Origin: JBEEJZ01 sp046046915
GTDB taxonomy: Bacteria > Pseudomonadota > Gammaproteobacteria > Burkholderiales > Burkholderiaceae_C
Length of the DNA: 64,000 bases
Reading direction: 5' to 3'
NCBI GenBank assembly: GCA_046046915.1
Contig: JBJOIT010000006.1
Location: forward strand, 1-64,000
This document shows, piece after piece, positions 15,188-22,926 of this stretch. The translations under genes were made by a program, and so were the position numbers. Below the pieces are notes generated by a model. It did not search any database, was not told the origin of the DNA, and saw only the letters and a list, made by a program, of their open reading frames with translations. The stretch's first letter is position 1; the number at the start of each line of letters is the position of its first letter.

Positions 15188-16894
15188 CTATGCCCGAAAC
15201 TTGTTGGTAATAGGATAACGCCAATCCTTGCCAAAGCTGCGATGAGTCACCCGAACCCCAACCGGCGCTTGGCGGCGTTTGTACTCATTGATCTTGATCA
15301 GCCGAGTGACGCGCTCAACATCAGCTTGTGACAGACCTGAGGCGACCATGGCCTCGATGCTTTCGTCGTTTTCCACATATCGCTGAACGATGTCATCGAG
15401 CACCTCATAGGGCGGCAAGCTGTCCTGGTCTTTTTGGTCGGGCCTGAGCTCGGCGCTAGGCGGACGGGTGATGATGCGCTCAGGAATCGGCAGCTGGCAG
15501 GTTCCAAAGGGATCATGCTGGTTGCGCCAACGGGCTAACTGGAACACCTTGGTTTTGACCACATCCTTGATGGCTGCAAAGCCACCCGCCATGTCCCCAT
15601 AAAGGGTGCAGTAACCCGTGGACATCTCAGACTTGTTGCCTGTGGTGAGCACCAAACTGCCAAATTTGTTGGATAGTGCCATGAGCAGCGTCCCACGTAT
15701 GCGCGCCTGAATGTTTTCTTCCGTTGCGTCTTCTGCCAGCCCCTCGAAATCGAACGCCAACGACGCCTTGAAGGCTGAGAACGCCGGCAGGATGGAGATT
15801 TCGTCGTAACGAACACCCATGCGCTCGGCCATGTCACGCGCATCTATCCAGCTGATGTCCGCGGTGTAGGGGGACGGCATCATCACCGCTCTGACGCGGC
15901 TCGCACCCAATGCATCCACCGCAAGTGCCATGACAACAGCTGAGTCAATGCCACCTGAGAGTCCCAATACAACGCTGGGGAAGCCGTTTTTTTGAACGTA
16001 GTCGCGGATTCCCATGACGAGTGCGCGCCAGAGATCCTCGTCCTCTGAGACCATGGGCTCCGTCGATCCACTGATCGCCCAAGTGGCTCCTGCATGCTCC
16101 GGCGGGATAGAAGTCTGGGCGCGCACCAGGTTCAGGGCCAGCAGTGCTTCTTCAAAGGCCGGTGCGCGGGCCGTTACGGTACCGAGTTGGTCGACCGCGA
16201 ATGAGCGCCCTTCAAAGATGATTTCATCCTGCCCACCCACCATGTGCGCGTACACAACTGGAAGTCCTGTTTCACCAGCCCGCAATGTCATCATGTGCTC
16301 GCGCTCTTGCCACTTGCCCAAGTGAAAGGGCGAGGCGTTGATCACCACCAGTAACTCGGCGCCCTCTTCAAGGGCTGACTTTGCGGGGGCCTCAAACCAG
16401 GCATCTTCACAAATCAGCAAGCCGACTCGGACCTGCTCCCCGGCCTCGCCCTGGACGTCAAATACGCAGGACGATTGACCAGGCACGAAATAACGGCGCT
16501 CATCAAACACCTGGTAGTTGGGCAACTGCTGTTTGGCATAGGTGTGTATGACCTGTCCATTTCGCAGAACGCTGGCCGCATTGAAGCGTTGCGCTTGGGA
16601 GACCGAGCGGGAACGAACGTCTCCACCGCTCGGATGCCCGACCACCACGGTCAGGCCTGCCAGGCAACCCAGGGCAGCAGCAACCTCGCGGACTGCATCG
16701 TCACAGGAAGCCACAAACGATGGACGCAAAAAAAGATCTTCCGCGGCGTAGCCACAGATGGACAATTCGGACGTGATGACCAAACGATGGCCGCTGTCGT
16801 AGGCCGTTGTGGCCGCTTCTATGATTTTTCGGGCGTTGCCCTTGAGATCGCCAACCACAAAGTTGAGCTGGGCGACACACATCTTGAGAGTCAT
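15188..16894 (-). CDS. nadE: Glutamine-dependent NAD+ synthetase
   Basis: Converts nicotinate adenine dinucleotide, ATP and glutamine into NAD+. The 568 residues are a two-domain enzyme. The N-terminal nitrilase-type glutaminase (about 1-270) has the triad Glu43 (ITSELSICGY), Lys121 (AKQQLPNYQ) and Cys162 (LLICEDAWFE). The C-terminal synthetase has the ATP pyrophosphatase loop GLSGGIDSAVV at 311-321. Synthetase and glutaminase are both present, so ammonia comes from glutamine. The paired downstream glnB is notable because P-II control of glutamine-dependent NadE is known in some betaproteobacteria and alphaproteobacteria. The gene is divergent from the FemAB-like gene with 20 bases between starts. 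Confidence 0.97.
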   Translation of the reverse strand: MTLKMCVAQLNFVVGDLKGNARKIIEAATTAYDSGHRLVITSELSICGYAAEDLFLRPSFVASCDDAVREVAAALGCLAGLTVVVGHPSGGDVRSRSVSQAQRFNAASVLRNGQVIHTYAKQQLPNYQVFDERRYFVPGQSSCVFDVQGEAGEQVRVGLLICEDAWFEAPAKSALEEGAELLVVINASPFHLGKWQEREHMMTLRAGETGLPVVYAHMVGGQDEIIFEGRSFAVDQLGTVTARAPAFEEALLALNLVRAQTSIPPEHAGATWAISGSTEPMVSEDEDLWRALVMGIRDYVQKNGFPSVVLGLSGGIDSAVVMALAVDALGASRVRAVMMPSPYTADISWIDARDMAERMGVRYDEISILPAFSAFKASLAFDFEGLAEDATEENIQARIRGTLLMALSNKFGSLVLTTGNKSEMSTGYCTLYGDMAGGFAAIKDVVKTKVFQLARWRNQHDPFGTCQLPIPERIITRPPSAELRPDQKDQDSLPPYEVLDDIVQRYVENDESIEAMVASGLSQADVERVTRLIKINEYKRRQAPVGVRVTHRSFGKDWRYPITNKFRA

Positions 16895-16914
16895 GTACCA
16901 GAGAGAAAATTAGG

Positions 16915-18147
16915 ATGCCTGAACAGCCGTTGGCCGAGTTAAAAGATTATGTCATTCGGGTGCATGACTCGCTGGAGGACCTGAGTGAGGCAATGTGGGA
17001 TGAGCTGGCCATGCGAAGCACCGATCCCAGCCCCTTTGTTCGGTACGCGTATCTGGTTGCACTTCAGAGCAGCGCAAGTGCAACGCCAGACACCGGCTGG
17101 ACCGCCCGCTACATCACGCTGTGGGCCCCTAGCGGTGCGCCTGAACAAGACAACACCTTGTTGGCGGCGTGTCCGCTTTATCTGAAGGATCACTCCTACG
17201 GCGAATATGTCTTCGATTGGTCTTGGGCGCAGGCTTACGAGCGACATGGGCTGGCTTACTACCCCAAAGCCTTGGTCGCCATTCCTTTTACGCCAGTGCC
17301 AGGAACTCGCTTGCTCGCACGGGACGCGCTGGCCCGCCAGGCACTGATGCAGGCCGTGCTGAAGTGGTGTGAAGATCAAAAGGTTTCCTCACTGCACCTG
17401 CTGTTTTTATCTGTCGAGGACGAGACCGCCGCGTTGGCGGCAGGCCTGATGTTGCGCCACACGGTTCAATTTCATTGGACAAACGCGCGGCAAAACAAAT
17501 TTCATAACTTCGAGGACTTTCTGAGCACGCTCAATCAGGAGAAGCGCAAAAAAATACGCCAGGAACGTCGTAAGGTCGCCTCTGCCGGGGTCTCGGTGCG
17601 TGCGGTCGAGGGCTCAAACATCACAGCGGATCAATGGGACTTCTTTTTCCTTTGCTACACCCGCACCTACCTTGAGCACGGTAATAAGCCGTACCTCAAC
17701 CGCGACTTCTTCTCGCGCATGGCAAACAGCATGTCGGAGAACTGGATTCTTTTTCTCGCAGAACGTGACGGGCAGGCGCTTGCTTGCAGTCTGATTGGAC
17801 TCAGCGACATGCAGAGGGACATCGACCACCCCGGCCCAAGTCCAGCTCAGGTGGCCTACGGGCGGTACTGGGGGGCGCTGGATAGAGTGGATTGTCTGCA
17901 CTTTGAGCTGTGCTACTACGCACCCATTGAGTGGTGCATCGCGCGGGGGCTGGACCGGTTTGAAGGCGGCGCGCAAGGGGAACACAAAATGGCACGCGCG
18001 TTGATGCCGGTCAAAACCACCAGTGCGCACTGGCTCGCTTTGCCGGCGTTTTCGCAAGCGGTGAAGCGATTTTTAGATCAGGAGCAGCATGGCATGCTGG
18101 ACTACATGTCTGAACTGGATCAGCGTAGCCCGATCAAGAAAACCTGA
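16915..18147 (+). CDS. FemAB-like / COG3146 acyltransferase-fold protein
   Basis: A 410-residue cytoplasmic protein of the family often named peptidogalycan biosynthesis protein or GNAT-type acyltransferase (PF04339). It is recognised by DPSPFVRYAYLVALQSSASA at the N-terminus, the block CPLYLKDHSYGEYVFDWSWA, and NQEKRKKIRQERRKV, followed by YTRTYLEHGNKPYLN. The C-terminal half resembles the second acyltransferase lobe (HFELCYYAPIEWCIARGL; FEGGAQGEHKMARAL). No signal peptide or membrane segment is seen. The substrate is unknown; the link to cell wall comes from distant FemAB similarity and is weak. Its start is only 20 bases from that of nadE. Confidence 0.75.
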   Translation: MPEQPLAELKDYVIRVHDSLEDLSEAMWDELAMRSTDPSPFVRYAYLVALQSSASATPDTGWTARYITLWAPSGAPEQDNTLLAACPLYLKDHSYGEYVFDWSWAQAYERHGLAYYPKALVAIPFTPVPGTRLLARDALARQALMQAVLKWCEDQKVSSLHLLFLSVEDETAALAAGLMLRHTVQFHWTNARQNKFHNFEDFLSTLNQEKRKKIRQERRKVASAGVSVRAVEGSNITADQWDFFFLCYTRTYLEHGNKPYLNRDFFSRMANSMSENWILFLAERDGQALACSLIGLSDMQRDIDHPGPSPAQVAYGRYWGALDRVDCLHFELCYYAPIEWCIARGLDRFEGGAQGEHKMARALMPVKTTSAHWLALPAFSQAVKRFLDQEQHGMLDYMSELDQRSPIKKT

Positions 18148-18181
18148 CCCAGGCCAGCAAGTCAACAGGAGATCTGCGATC

Positions 18182-18703
18182 TCATTTCGCAAGCGACTTG
18201 ACCATCCCCATTTCGGTGTCGCTCATCAGAACCTCGATATTCATCACTATCAACATACGCTGCGCGAGCTGGGCCAGGCCCACGATAAAACGTTCGTCTA
18301 TGGCGGTATCGAACTGAGGCGCGGGCCGGATCGTGTCTGCGGCCAAAGTTACGACATCCGACACAGCATCCACCACTGCACCGACGATGGTGCCGCGCAC
18401 ATTCAAAATGATGACAACAGTGAAGTCGGTGTACTCCACCGACGGGAGACGCAACTTGAGCCGCAAATCCATGATGGGAACAATCACGCCACGAAGGTTG
18501 ATCACGCCCTTAATGAAGTCGGGAGCATTCACCATACGTGTGGGCTCTTCAAATGACCGGATTTCCTGCACCCGGAGAATATCGATGGCGTATTCTTCAG
18601 CACCGAGCCGCAGCGTCAGATACTGACGATCGTCTGAGGCCACGGACGAGCGAACTTGGGTCTCTGGGCTGGCATGGTTGTGAGCTAGGTTACGGGTGGT
18701 CAT
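18182..18703 (-). CDS. cheW: Orphan CheW-type chemotaxis coupling protein
   Basis: CheW links chemoreceptors to the kinase CheA. From the ATG at 18703 the protein has 173 residues, with an N-terminal tail of about 25 residues and one CheW domain. Typical blocks are YLTLRLGAEEYAIDILRVQE, FIKGVINLRGVIVPIMDLR and VDAVSDVVTLAADTIRP. The open frame extends upstream to 18871, but that part has no family match. No cheA, cheY, receptor or other chemotaxis gene lies in the window. It is divergent from the PhnD-like signalling operon, with 185 bases between starts, so shared regulation is possible. Confidence 0.9.
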   Translation of the reverse strand: MTTRNLAHNHASPETQVRSSVASDDRQYLTLRLGAEEYAIDILRVQEIRSFEEPTRMVNAPDFIKGVINLRGVIVPIMDLRLKLRLPSVEYTDFTVVIILNVRGTIVGAVVDAVSDVVTLAADTIRPAPQFDTAIDERFIVGLAQLAQRMLIVMNIEVLMSDTEMGMVKSLAK

Positions 18704-18888
18704 GTATGCAATATTCCAAATCGACGGGTTCGACGAGTAGCCCGGTACCAAATGATGATACCCGCCCCGTAGACGAGTTTGGGACACAACGGGAATGGGC
18801 ATGTACTGTTGCCGAGCACCCTGCAAAACCACACATAATTCAACGGGCGTGACAACGTAAGCTTGCACCAATCACCACATACTCCCAC

Positions 18889-19758
18889 ATGAACTCAATT
18901 CCACAAATCACCTTTGCGCGTCGACGGTTCTGGCGTTTCGCACTCCTCGCAGGGCTTACCTGCTCTGGTGCTATCGCGGACACATCCAAGCGCCCCCTGA
19001 CCATAGGTGTGCTGCCTAATGTGAGCGCCAGATTGATTTTTACGAGTTATCAGCCCCTAGCGTCCTACCTTCAGGAGGTCACGGGCAAGGCTGTGGAAAT
19101 ACAAACTGCCAAAGACTTCAGGGAGTTCAATGCGCGGACCTTGAAGGGCGAGTACGACCTTGTCGTCACGGCGCCCAATTTAGGCCGTTTGGCCCAAATT
19201 GATGGGGGTTGGGAGGTTTTATCCGTCTATGAGCCACCCATTCCAGCACTTTTGGTGGCACTGAAAACCAACAGCAACTCACAGCCTGACCAGTTGAAGG
19301 GCAAGTCACTCGCCCTGGCCAACCCGCAGTCACTCGTGGCGTTGGCGGGTCTACAGTGGCTCAAATCACAGGGCTTGCAGTTGAACACCGACTTCAAGAC
19401 TGCATTGACTGCAAATGAAGACAGCCTGGGGACATTGCTGAAAAACGGCGAAGCCCCTCTTGCCATCATGAGCCAAGGCGAGTTCAACGCAAAAACGCCG
19501 GAGCTCAGACAAATCCTGCGCGTCGTCAGCACATTTGCTCAAATTCCGGGGTTCTTTGTCATGGCAAACCCAAAAATGGGTCAAGGAGAGCGAGCTTCGC
19601 TGAAGAATGCCATTCTCAATTTTCAAAAAACAACAGAGTGGTCCGCATTTTCAGATCTCACCGGCGTGAAAGGTGTCCGTGAAGCAAGCAGAGCAGACTT
19701 TGCGTTCATAGATCCTTTTGTTGATACCACCCGTAACGCACTCACTGGCTCGCCTTAA
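18889..19758 (+). CDS. PhnD-like periplasmic substrate-binding protein
   Basis: A 289-residue protein with an N-terminal Sec-type signal (about 1-30; RRFWRFALLAGLTCSGAIA) and the phosphate/phosphite/phosphonate-binding fold. TIGVLPNVSARLIFTSYQPL and EYDLVVTAPNLGRLAQ are characteristic, as is LKGKSLALANPQSLVALAGL. There is no convincing lipobox, so it is probably free in the periplasm. No ABC permease or ATPase gene lies nearby. The stop codon abuts the ATG of the histidine kinase gene (19758/19759), which suggests the protein is the ligand-sensing partner of that kinase. The ligand is inferred only from the family. Confidence 0.85.
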   Translation: MNSIPQITFARRRFWRFALLAGLTCSGAIADTSKRPLTIGVLPNVSARLIFTSYQPLASYLQEVTGKAVEIQTAKDFREFNARTLKGEYDLVVTAPNLGRLAQIDGGWEVLSVYEPPIPALLVALKTNSNSQPDQLKGKSLALANPQSLVALAGLQWLKSQGLQLNTDFKTALTANEDSLGTLLKNGEAPLAIMSQGEFNAKTPELRQILRVVSTFAQIPGFFVMANPKMGQGERASLKNAILNFQKTTEWSAFSDLTGVKGVREASRADFAFIDPFVDTTRNALTGSP

Positions 19759-21978
19759 ATGTTGCACAAACGTTTGGGCCTGCGAGCACAGTTGCTGATC
19801 GCGGGCTTACTGGTTCAAATATTCACTCTGGCGATCTTTGCTTGGGGAGCAGCAAGCCAATTTGAAAACTACCTGACGTCTGGCCTCGCAGCTAGGCTGG
19901 AGCAAACCAAACCGCTTCTAAACGCTTCCTTGCTGACCCCACTGCTGCAACGAGACTATGCCTCGATCGATGCGGTGCTGAAAGAGCTGATATCGGGTGG
20001 TGAGTTTTTATCTATCGAAGTTTGTGACGCGCAAGGAAATCTGGTGGCTTCAGCGGGCGCGACTGGCAGGTCCAGACCACCGGATGAAAGTGCCTGGCCC
20101 CTACAAATTTCGGAAGCGATTCGCGGCCCTCAGGCCATGATCGTGCAACTTCAAGGCCAAAGCGTGGGCACCGTCAAGTTTGTGATGTCCCTGAGCGGAT
20201 TGCAAGACATGGCCACAAACGTGGTGCTCAACATCGCCTATCTAAGCCTGCTGGCGCTAATCTTGTTCATGGTCGTGCTTTGGGCCATTGCCCAGGTGCT
20301 CACTAGGCCACTGCTCCAACTTGCACAGGCTGTCGAACGTTTGCAACAAGGAAATTACGACCTTGAAATACCCATCCGTCGCAAAGACGAAATCGGGGTG
20401 TTGGTTGATGCCTTTAATCGGATGACGAGAAACATTCAGGAGAAAATTTCTAATCTAACGAAAAGCGAAAGCGTTCAGAAAAACTACCTCAAGGAACTTC
20501 AGGCACAGAAAATAGTTCTGGAAAAGGCGCTTGAGCAGGCCCAGGGTGCCACAAAAACCAAGGCTGAGTTTTTGTCCAACATGAGCCACGAAATTCGAAC
20601 GCCCATGAACGCCATCCTGGGGTTTTCTCAACTGCTCAAGGAAACAGAACTGACGCAAAGACAGTCCGAATACGTGGGCAGCGTTCATACGTCAGCAACC
20701 AGCTTGCTTTCTATTTTTAACGATATTCTTGACTATTCGAAGCTGGAAGCCGGTCAGATCAAACTGGTCATTCAGACCTTCTCGATTTCAGAGTTGACAC
20801 AAGCAGCCTTGAATATTTTCAGCTTTCATTTGAAACAGAAAAATCTACAGCTGAGCCTGCATATGTCACCGGAGGTGCCCAAGTACCTGCATGGCGATCC
20901 AACTCGTATCCGCCAAGTGCTTGTGAACCTGCTGGCGAATGCCGTCAAGTTCACGGAGAGTGGCCGAGTGGACCTAACCGTGAGCACCCAAGTCGAGCCT
21001 GACGACTATTTGTGCTTGAAATTTGAAGTCCGAGACACGGGCGTAGGCATGTCACCCGACCAGCAAGCCCGAATCTTTGCGCCGTTTTCGCAAGCTGATG
21101 GATCCAGCACCAAACGCTTTGGCGGCAGTGGCCTGGGGCTAGCGATTTCTCGCCACCTCATAGACTTGATGGGTGGCGAGCTCTGGGTGGAAAGCACTTT
21201 GGGAAAAGGCTCATGCGTGACATTTACCTGCAGCGTCAAAAGTGCCAGTGATGGGCACTTTCCATCGGAGGCAAGTCACATCGCGCAGATGCATGCTGCC
21301 GCCTTGCTGGAGCAGCCCGCACCAGTGGCGAGATCACTCACCGGGGTACGCGTGCTGTTGGTGGAAGATGATCGATTCAACGCCATGTTGGCCCTCGCCT
21401 TTCTTCACAAATTGGGTATGCACGTCCGACAGGCCAATAATGGACTAGAGGCCATCGATGCGATGAAGCAGCAGTCTTTCGACATTGTTTTGATGGACCT
21501 CCAGATGCCGGAAATGGACGGGCTTTCCGCGACCAAGGTGATCAAATCGACCTGGGGCGATGCGGCGCCGCCTATCGTGGCAATGTCGGGCGCGGCCGAG
21601 ACCCAGGATCGGAAGGCCTGCTTAGATGCGGGCATGGCCGCGCACGTCAGCAAGCCGGTTGACTTTGACATGCTGAGGGAGGTCATGGAGCGAAGCTTGC
21701 AGCCCAATGTCTCACCTACTCCGGTTGCGGCAGTGATCCCTCTGACGGCAATTGACGACCAGCGTCTGGCCCAACTGACAAGCAAGCTCGAGCAGTGCCT
21801 GACAGATAACCTGACGTCCGCACGTAAGGTTTGTGACGATATTGCGATCACCATACAAGCCACCGCTTTGGCATTCGAATTTCGGCCTATTGCCGAACTT
21901 ACTCGCCGTCTTAAATACAAAGAGGCGCTACTGGCGTTAGCCGAATTCCGTCAGAAATTTGTGGGCAAAAACCATTAA
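19759..21978 (+). CDS. Membrane hybrid sensor histidine kinase with receiver domain
   Basis: A 739-residue hybrid kinase. Membrane segments lie at about 10-32 and 156-180 and enclose a periplasmic sensor region of about 120 residues. A HAMP linker spans about 180-235 and a coiled coil 236-268. The phosphoacceptor is His277 in FLSNMSHEIRTPMNAILGFS. The ATPase core shows NLLANAVKFTESG, RDTGVGM and FGGSGLGLAIS (about 390-463). A receiver domain (530-650) has Asp580 in VLMDLQMPEMDG and Lys632. The tail after 650 has no clear Hpt histidine motif. The gene starts directly after the PhnD-like gene and ends 8 bases before the GGDEF gene. Signal transfer to the downstream Hpt protein and GGDEF receiver is inferred from context. 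Confidence 0.95.
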   Translation: MLHKRLGLRAQLLIAGLLVQIFTLAIFAWGAASQFENYLTSGLAARLEQTKPLLNASLLTPLLQRDYASIDAVLKELISGGEFLSIEVCDAQGNLVASAGATGRSRPPDESAWPLQISEAIRGPQAMIVQLQGQSVGTVKFVMSLSGLQDMATNVVLNIAYLSLLALILFMVVLWAIAQVLTRPLLQLAQAVERLQQGNYDLEIPIRRKDEIGVLVDAFNRMTRNIQEKISNLTKSESVQKNYLKELQAQKIVLEKALEQAQGATKTKAEFLSNMSHEIRTPMNAILGFSQLLKETELTQRQSEYVGSVHTSATSLLSIFNDILDYSKLEAGQIKLVIQTFSISELTQAALNIFSFHLKQKNLQLSLHMSPEVPKYLHGDPTRIRQVLVNLLANAVKFTESGRVDLTVSTQVEPDDYLCLKFEVRDTGVGMSPDQQARIFAPFSQADGSSTKRFGGSGLGLAISRHLIDLMGGELWVESTLGKGSCVTFTCSVKSASDGHFPSEASHIAQMHAAALLEQPAPVARSLTGVRVLLVEDDRFNAMLALAFLHKLGMHVRQANNGLEAIDAMKQQSFDIVLMDLQMPEMDGLSATKVIKSTWGDAAPPIVAMSGAAETQDRKACLDAGMAAHVSKPVDFDMLREVMERSLQPNVSPTPVAAVIPLTAIDDQRLAQLTSKLEQCLTDNLTSARKVCDDIAITIQATALAFEFRPIAELTRRLKYKEALLALAEFRQKFVGKNH

Positions 21979-21986
21979 GATCAACC

Positions 21987-22916
21987 ATGGTTCAGCCTCT
22001 GCTTCTGGTGATTGACGACATCCTTGAGAACGTTTTCGTGCTTGCTGACACGCTCTCGGAAGACTATGAGATTCAGTTTGCCACCTCTGGCCTGGAAGCA
22101 TTACAACTGGTCCAACGTCGTAAACCCGACCTGATACTGCTGGATGTCATGATGCCGGACATGGATGGGTACGCGGTCTGCGACGCACTCAAAGCCGGTT
22201 CCAGCACACGGGACATTCCCGTGATTTTTGTGACGGCAAAAAATGACTTTGAAAGCGAAACGCGGGCTCTCAAAGCAGGTGCGGTTGACTTCATTCATAA
22301 GCCGATCAATCAGGCCATTGTTCGGGCCAGGGTTCAAGTTCATATTGCTATTCGGGCACGAGAACGGGAGCTGCTCGAATTGACCGATAAACTTGAGAAA
22401 CTTGCCCAAGAGAACCTGCGACTATCTTTCACAGATGGTCTGACAGGGTGCTACAACAGGCGGCATATTGACCTGGCTTTGCCGACCGAAGCGGAGCGCG
22501 CATCTCGTTACGCCCGGCCGCTCTCAGTGATCTTTTGCGACATTGACCATTTCAAGAAGATTAACGACAAATACGGCCACAGCCATGGAGACAAAGTTCT
22601 TCAGGAAATGATCCAGAGAATACGCAAGGAACTACGTGGAGATATTGATTGGGTTGCACGTTACGGCGGTGAAGAGTTTTTGGTCGTATTGCCAGAAACC
22701 TGTCTTGGCGACGCCAAGAATATTGCCGAAAGGTTACGCAAGATCATCGAAAACCAAGCCTTTGAATGTGGAGATGGTTTGTTGTTACCCGTCACGGCAA
22801 GTTTTGGGGTCACACAATATAAAGACGGTGAAGGTGCGCCGGCTTTCGTGAGCCGCGCAGACTCCTTGCTCTACGAGGCCAAAGCTGCAGGGCGCAACCG
22901 TGTAGTTTCGGGCTGA
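21987..22916 (+). CDS. Response regulator with GGDEF output (diguanylate cyclase)
   Basis: Receiver plus diguanylate cyclase, 309 residues, expected to make c-di-GMP when phosphorylated. The receiver (about 5-120) has the acidic pair in VIDDILENVF, Asp53 in LILLDVMMPDMDG, and a lysine in FIHKPIN. A short coiled coil (about 125-145) leads to the GGDEF domain, with FTDGLTGCYNRR, FCDIDHFKKINDKYGHSHGD and the active-site GGEEF at 227-231. The substrate and metal residues are intact. The inhibitory I-site is not canonical: the RxxD position reads GDID (218-221), with the arginine displaced by one. It sits between the hybrid kinase and the Hpt protein in one tight operon. Confidence 0.95.
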   Translation: MVQPLLLVIDDILENVFVLADTLSEDYEIQFATSGLEALQLVQRRKPDLILLDVMMPDMDGYAVCDALKAGSSTRDIPVIFVTAKNDFESETRALKAGAVDFIHKPINQAIVRARVQVHIAIRARERELLELTDKLEKLAQENLRLSFTDGLTGCYNRRHIDLALPTEAERASRYARPLSVIFCDIDHFKKINDKYGHSHGDKVLQEMIQRIRKELRGDIDWVARYGGEEFLVVLPETCLGDAKNIAERLRKIIENQAFECGDGLLLPVTASFGVTQYKDGEGAPAFVSRADSLLYEAKAAGRNRVVSG

Positions 22917-22926
22917 GGGGCAAATC

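Noticed and set aside
18961..18990. Lipobox in the PhnD-like protein (LAGLTCSG)
   Set aside because: The residues before the cysteine (G-L-T) do not fit the lipobox pattern; normal signal peptidase cleavage after about residue 30 is more likely.
19759..21978. Hpt domain at the C-terminus of the hybrid kinase
   Set aside because: The tail after residue 650 has helices but no His in an HxLKG-type motif; the Hpt is in the separate downstream protein.
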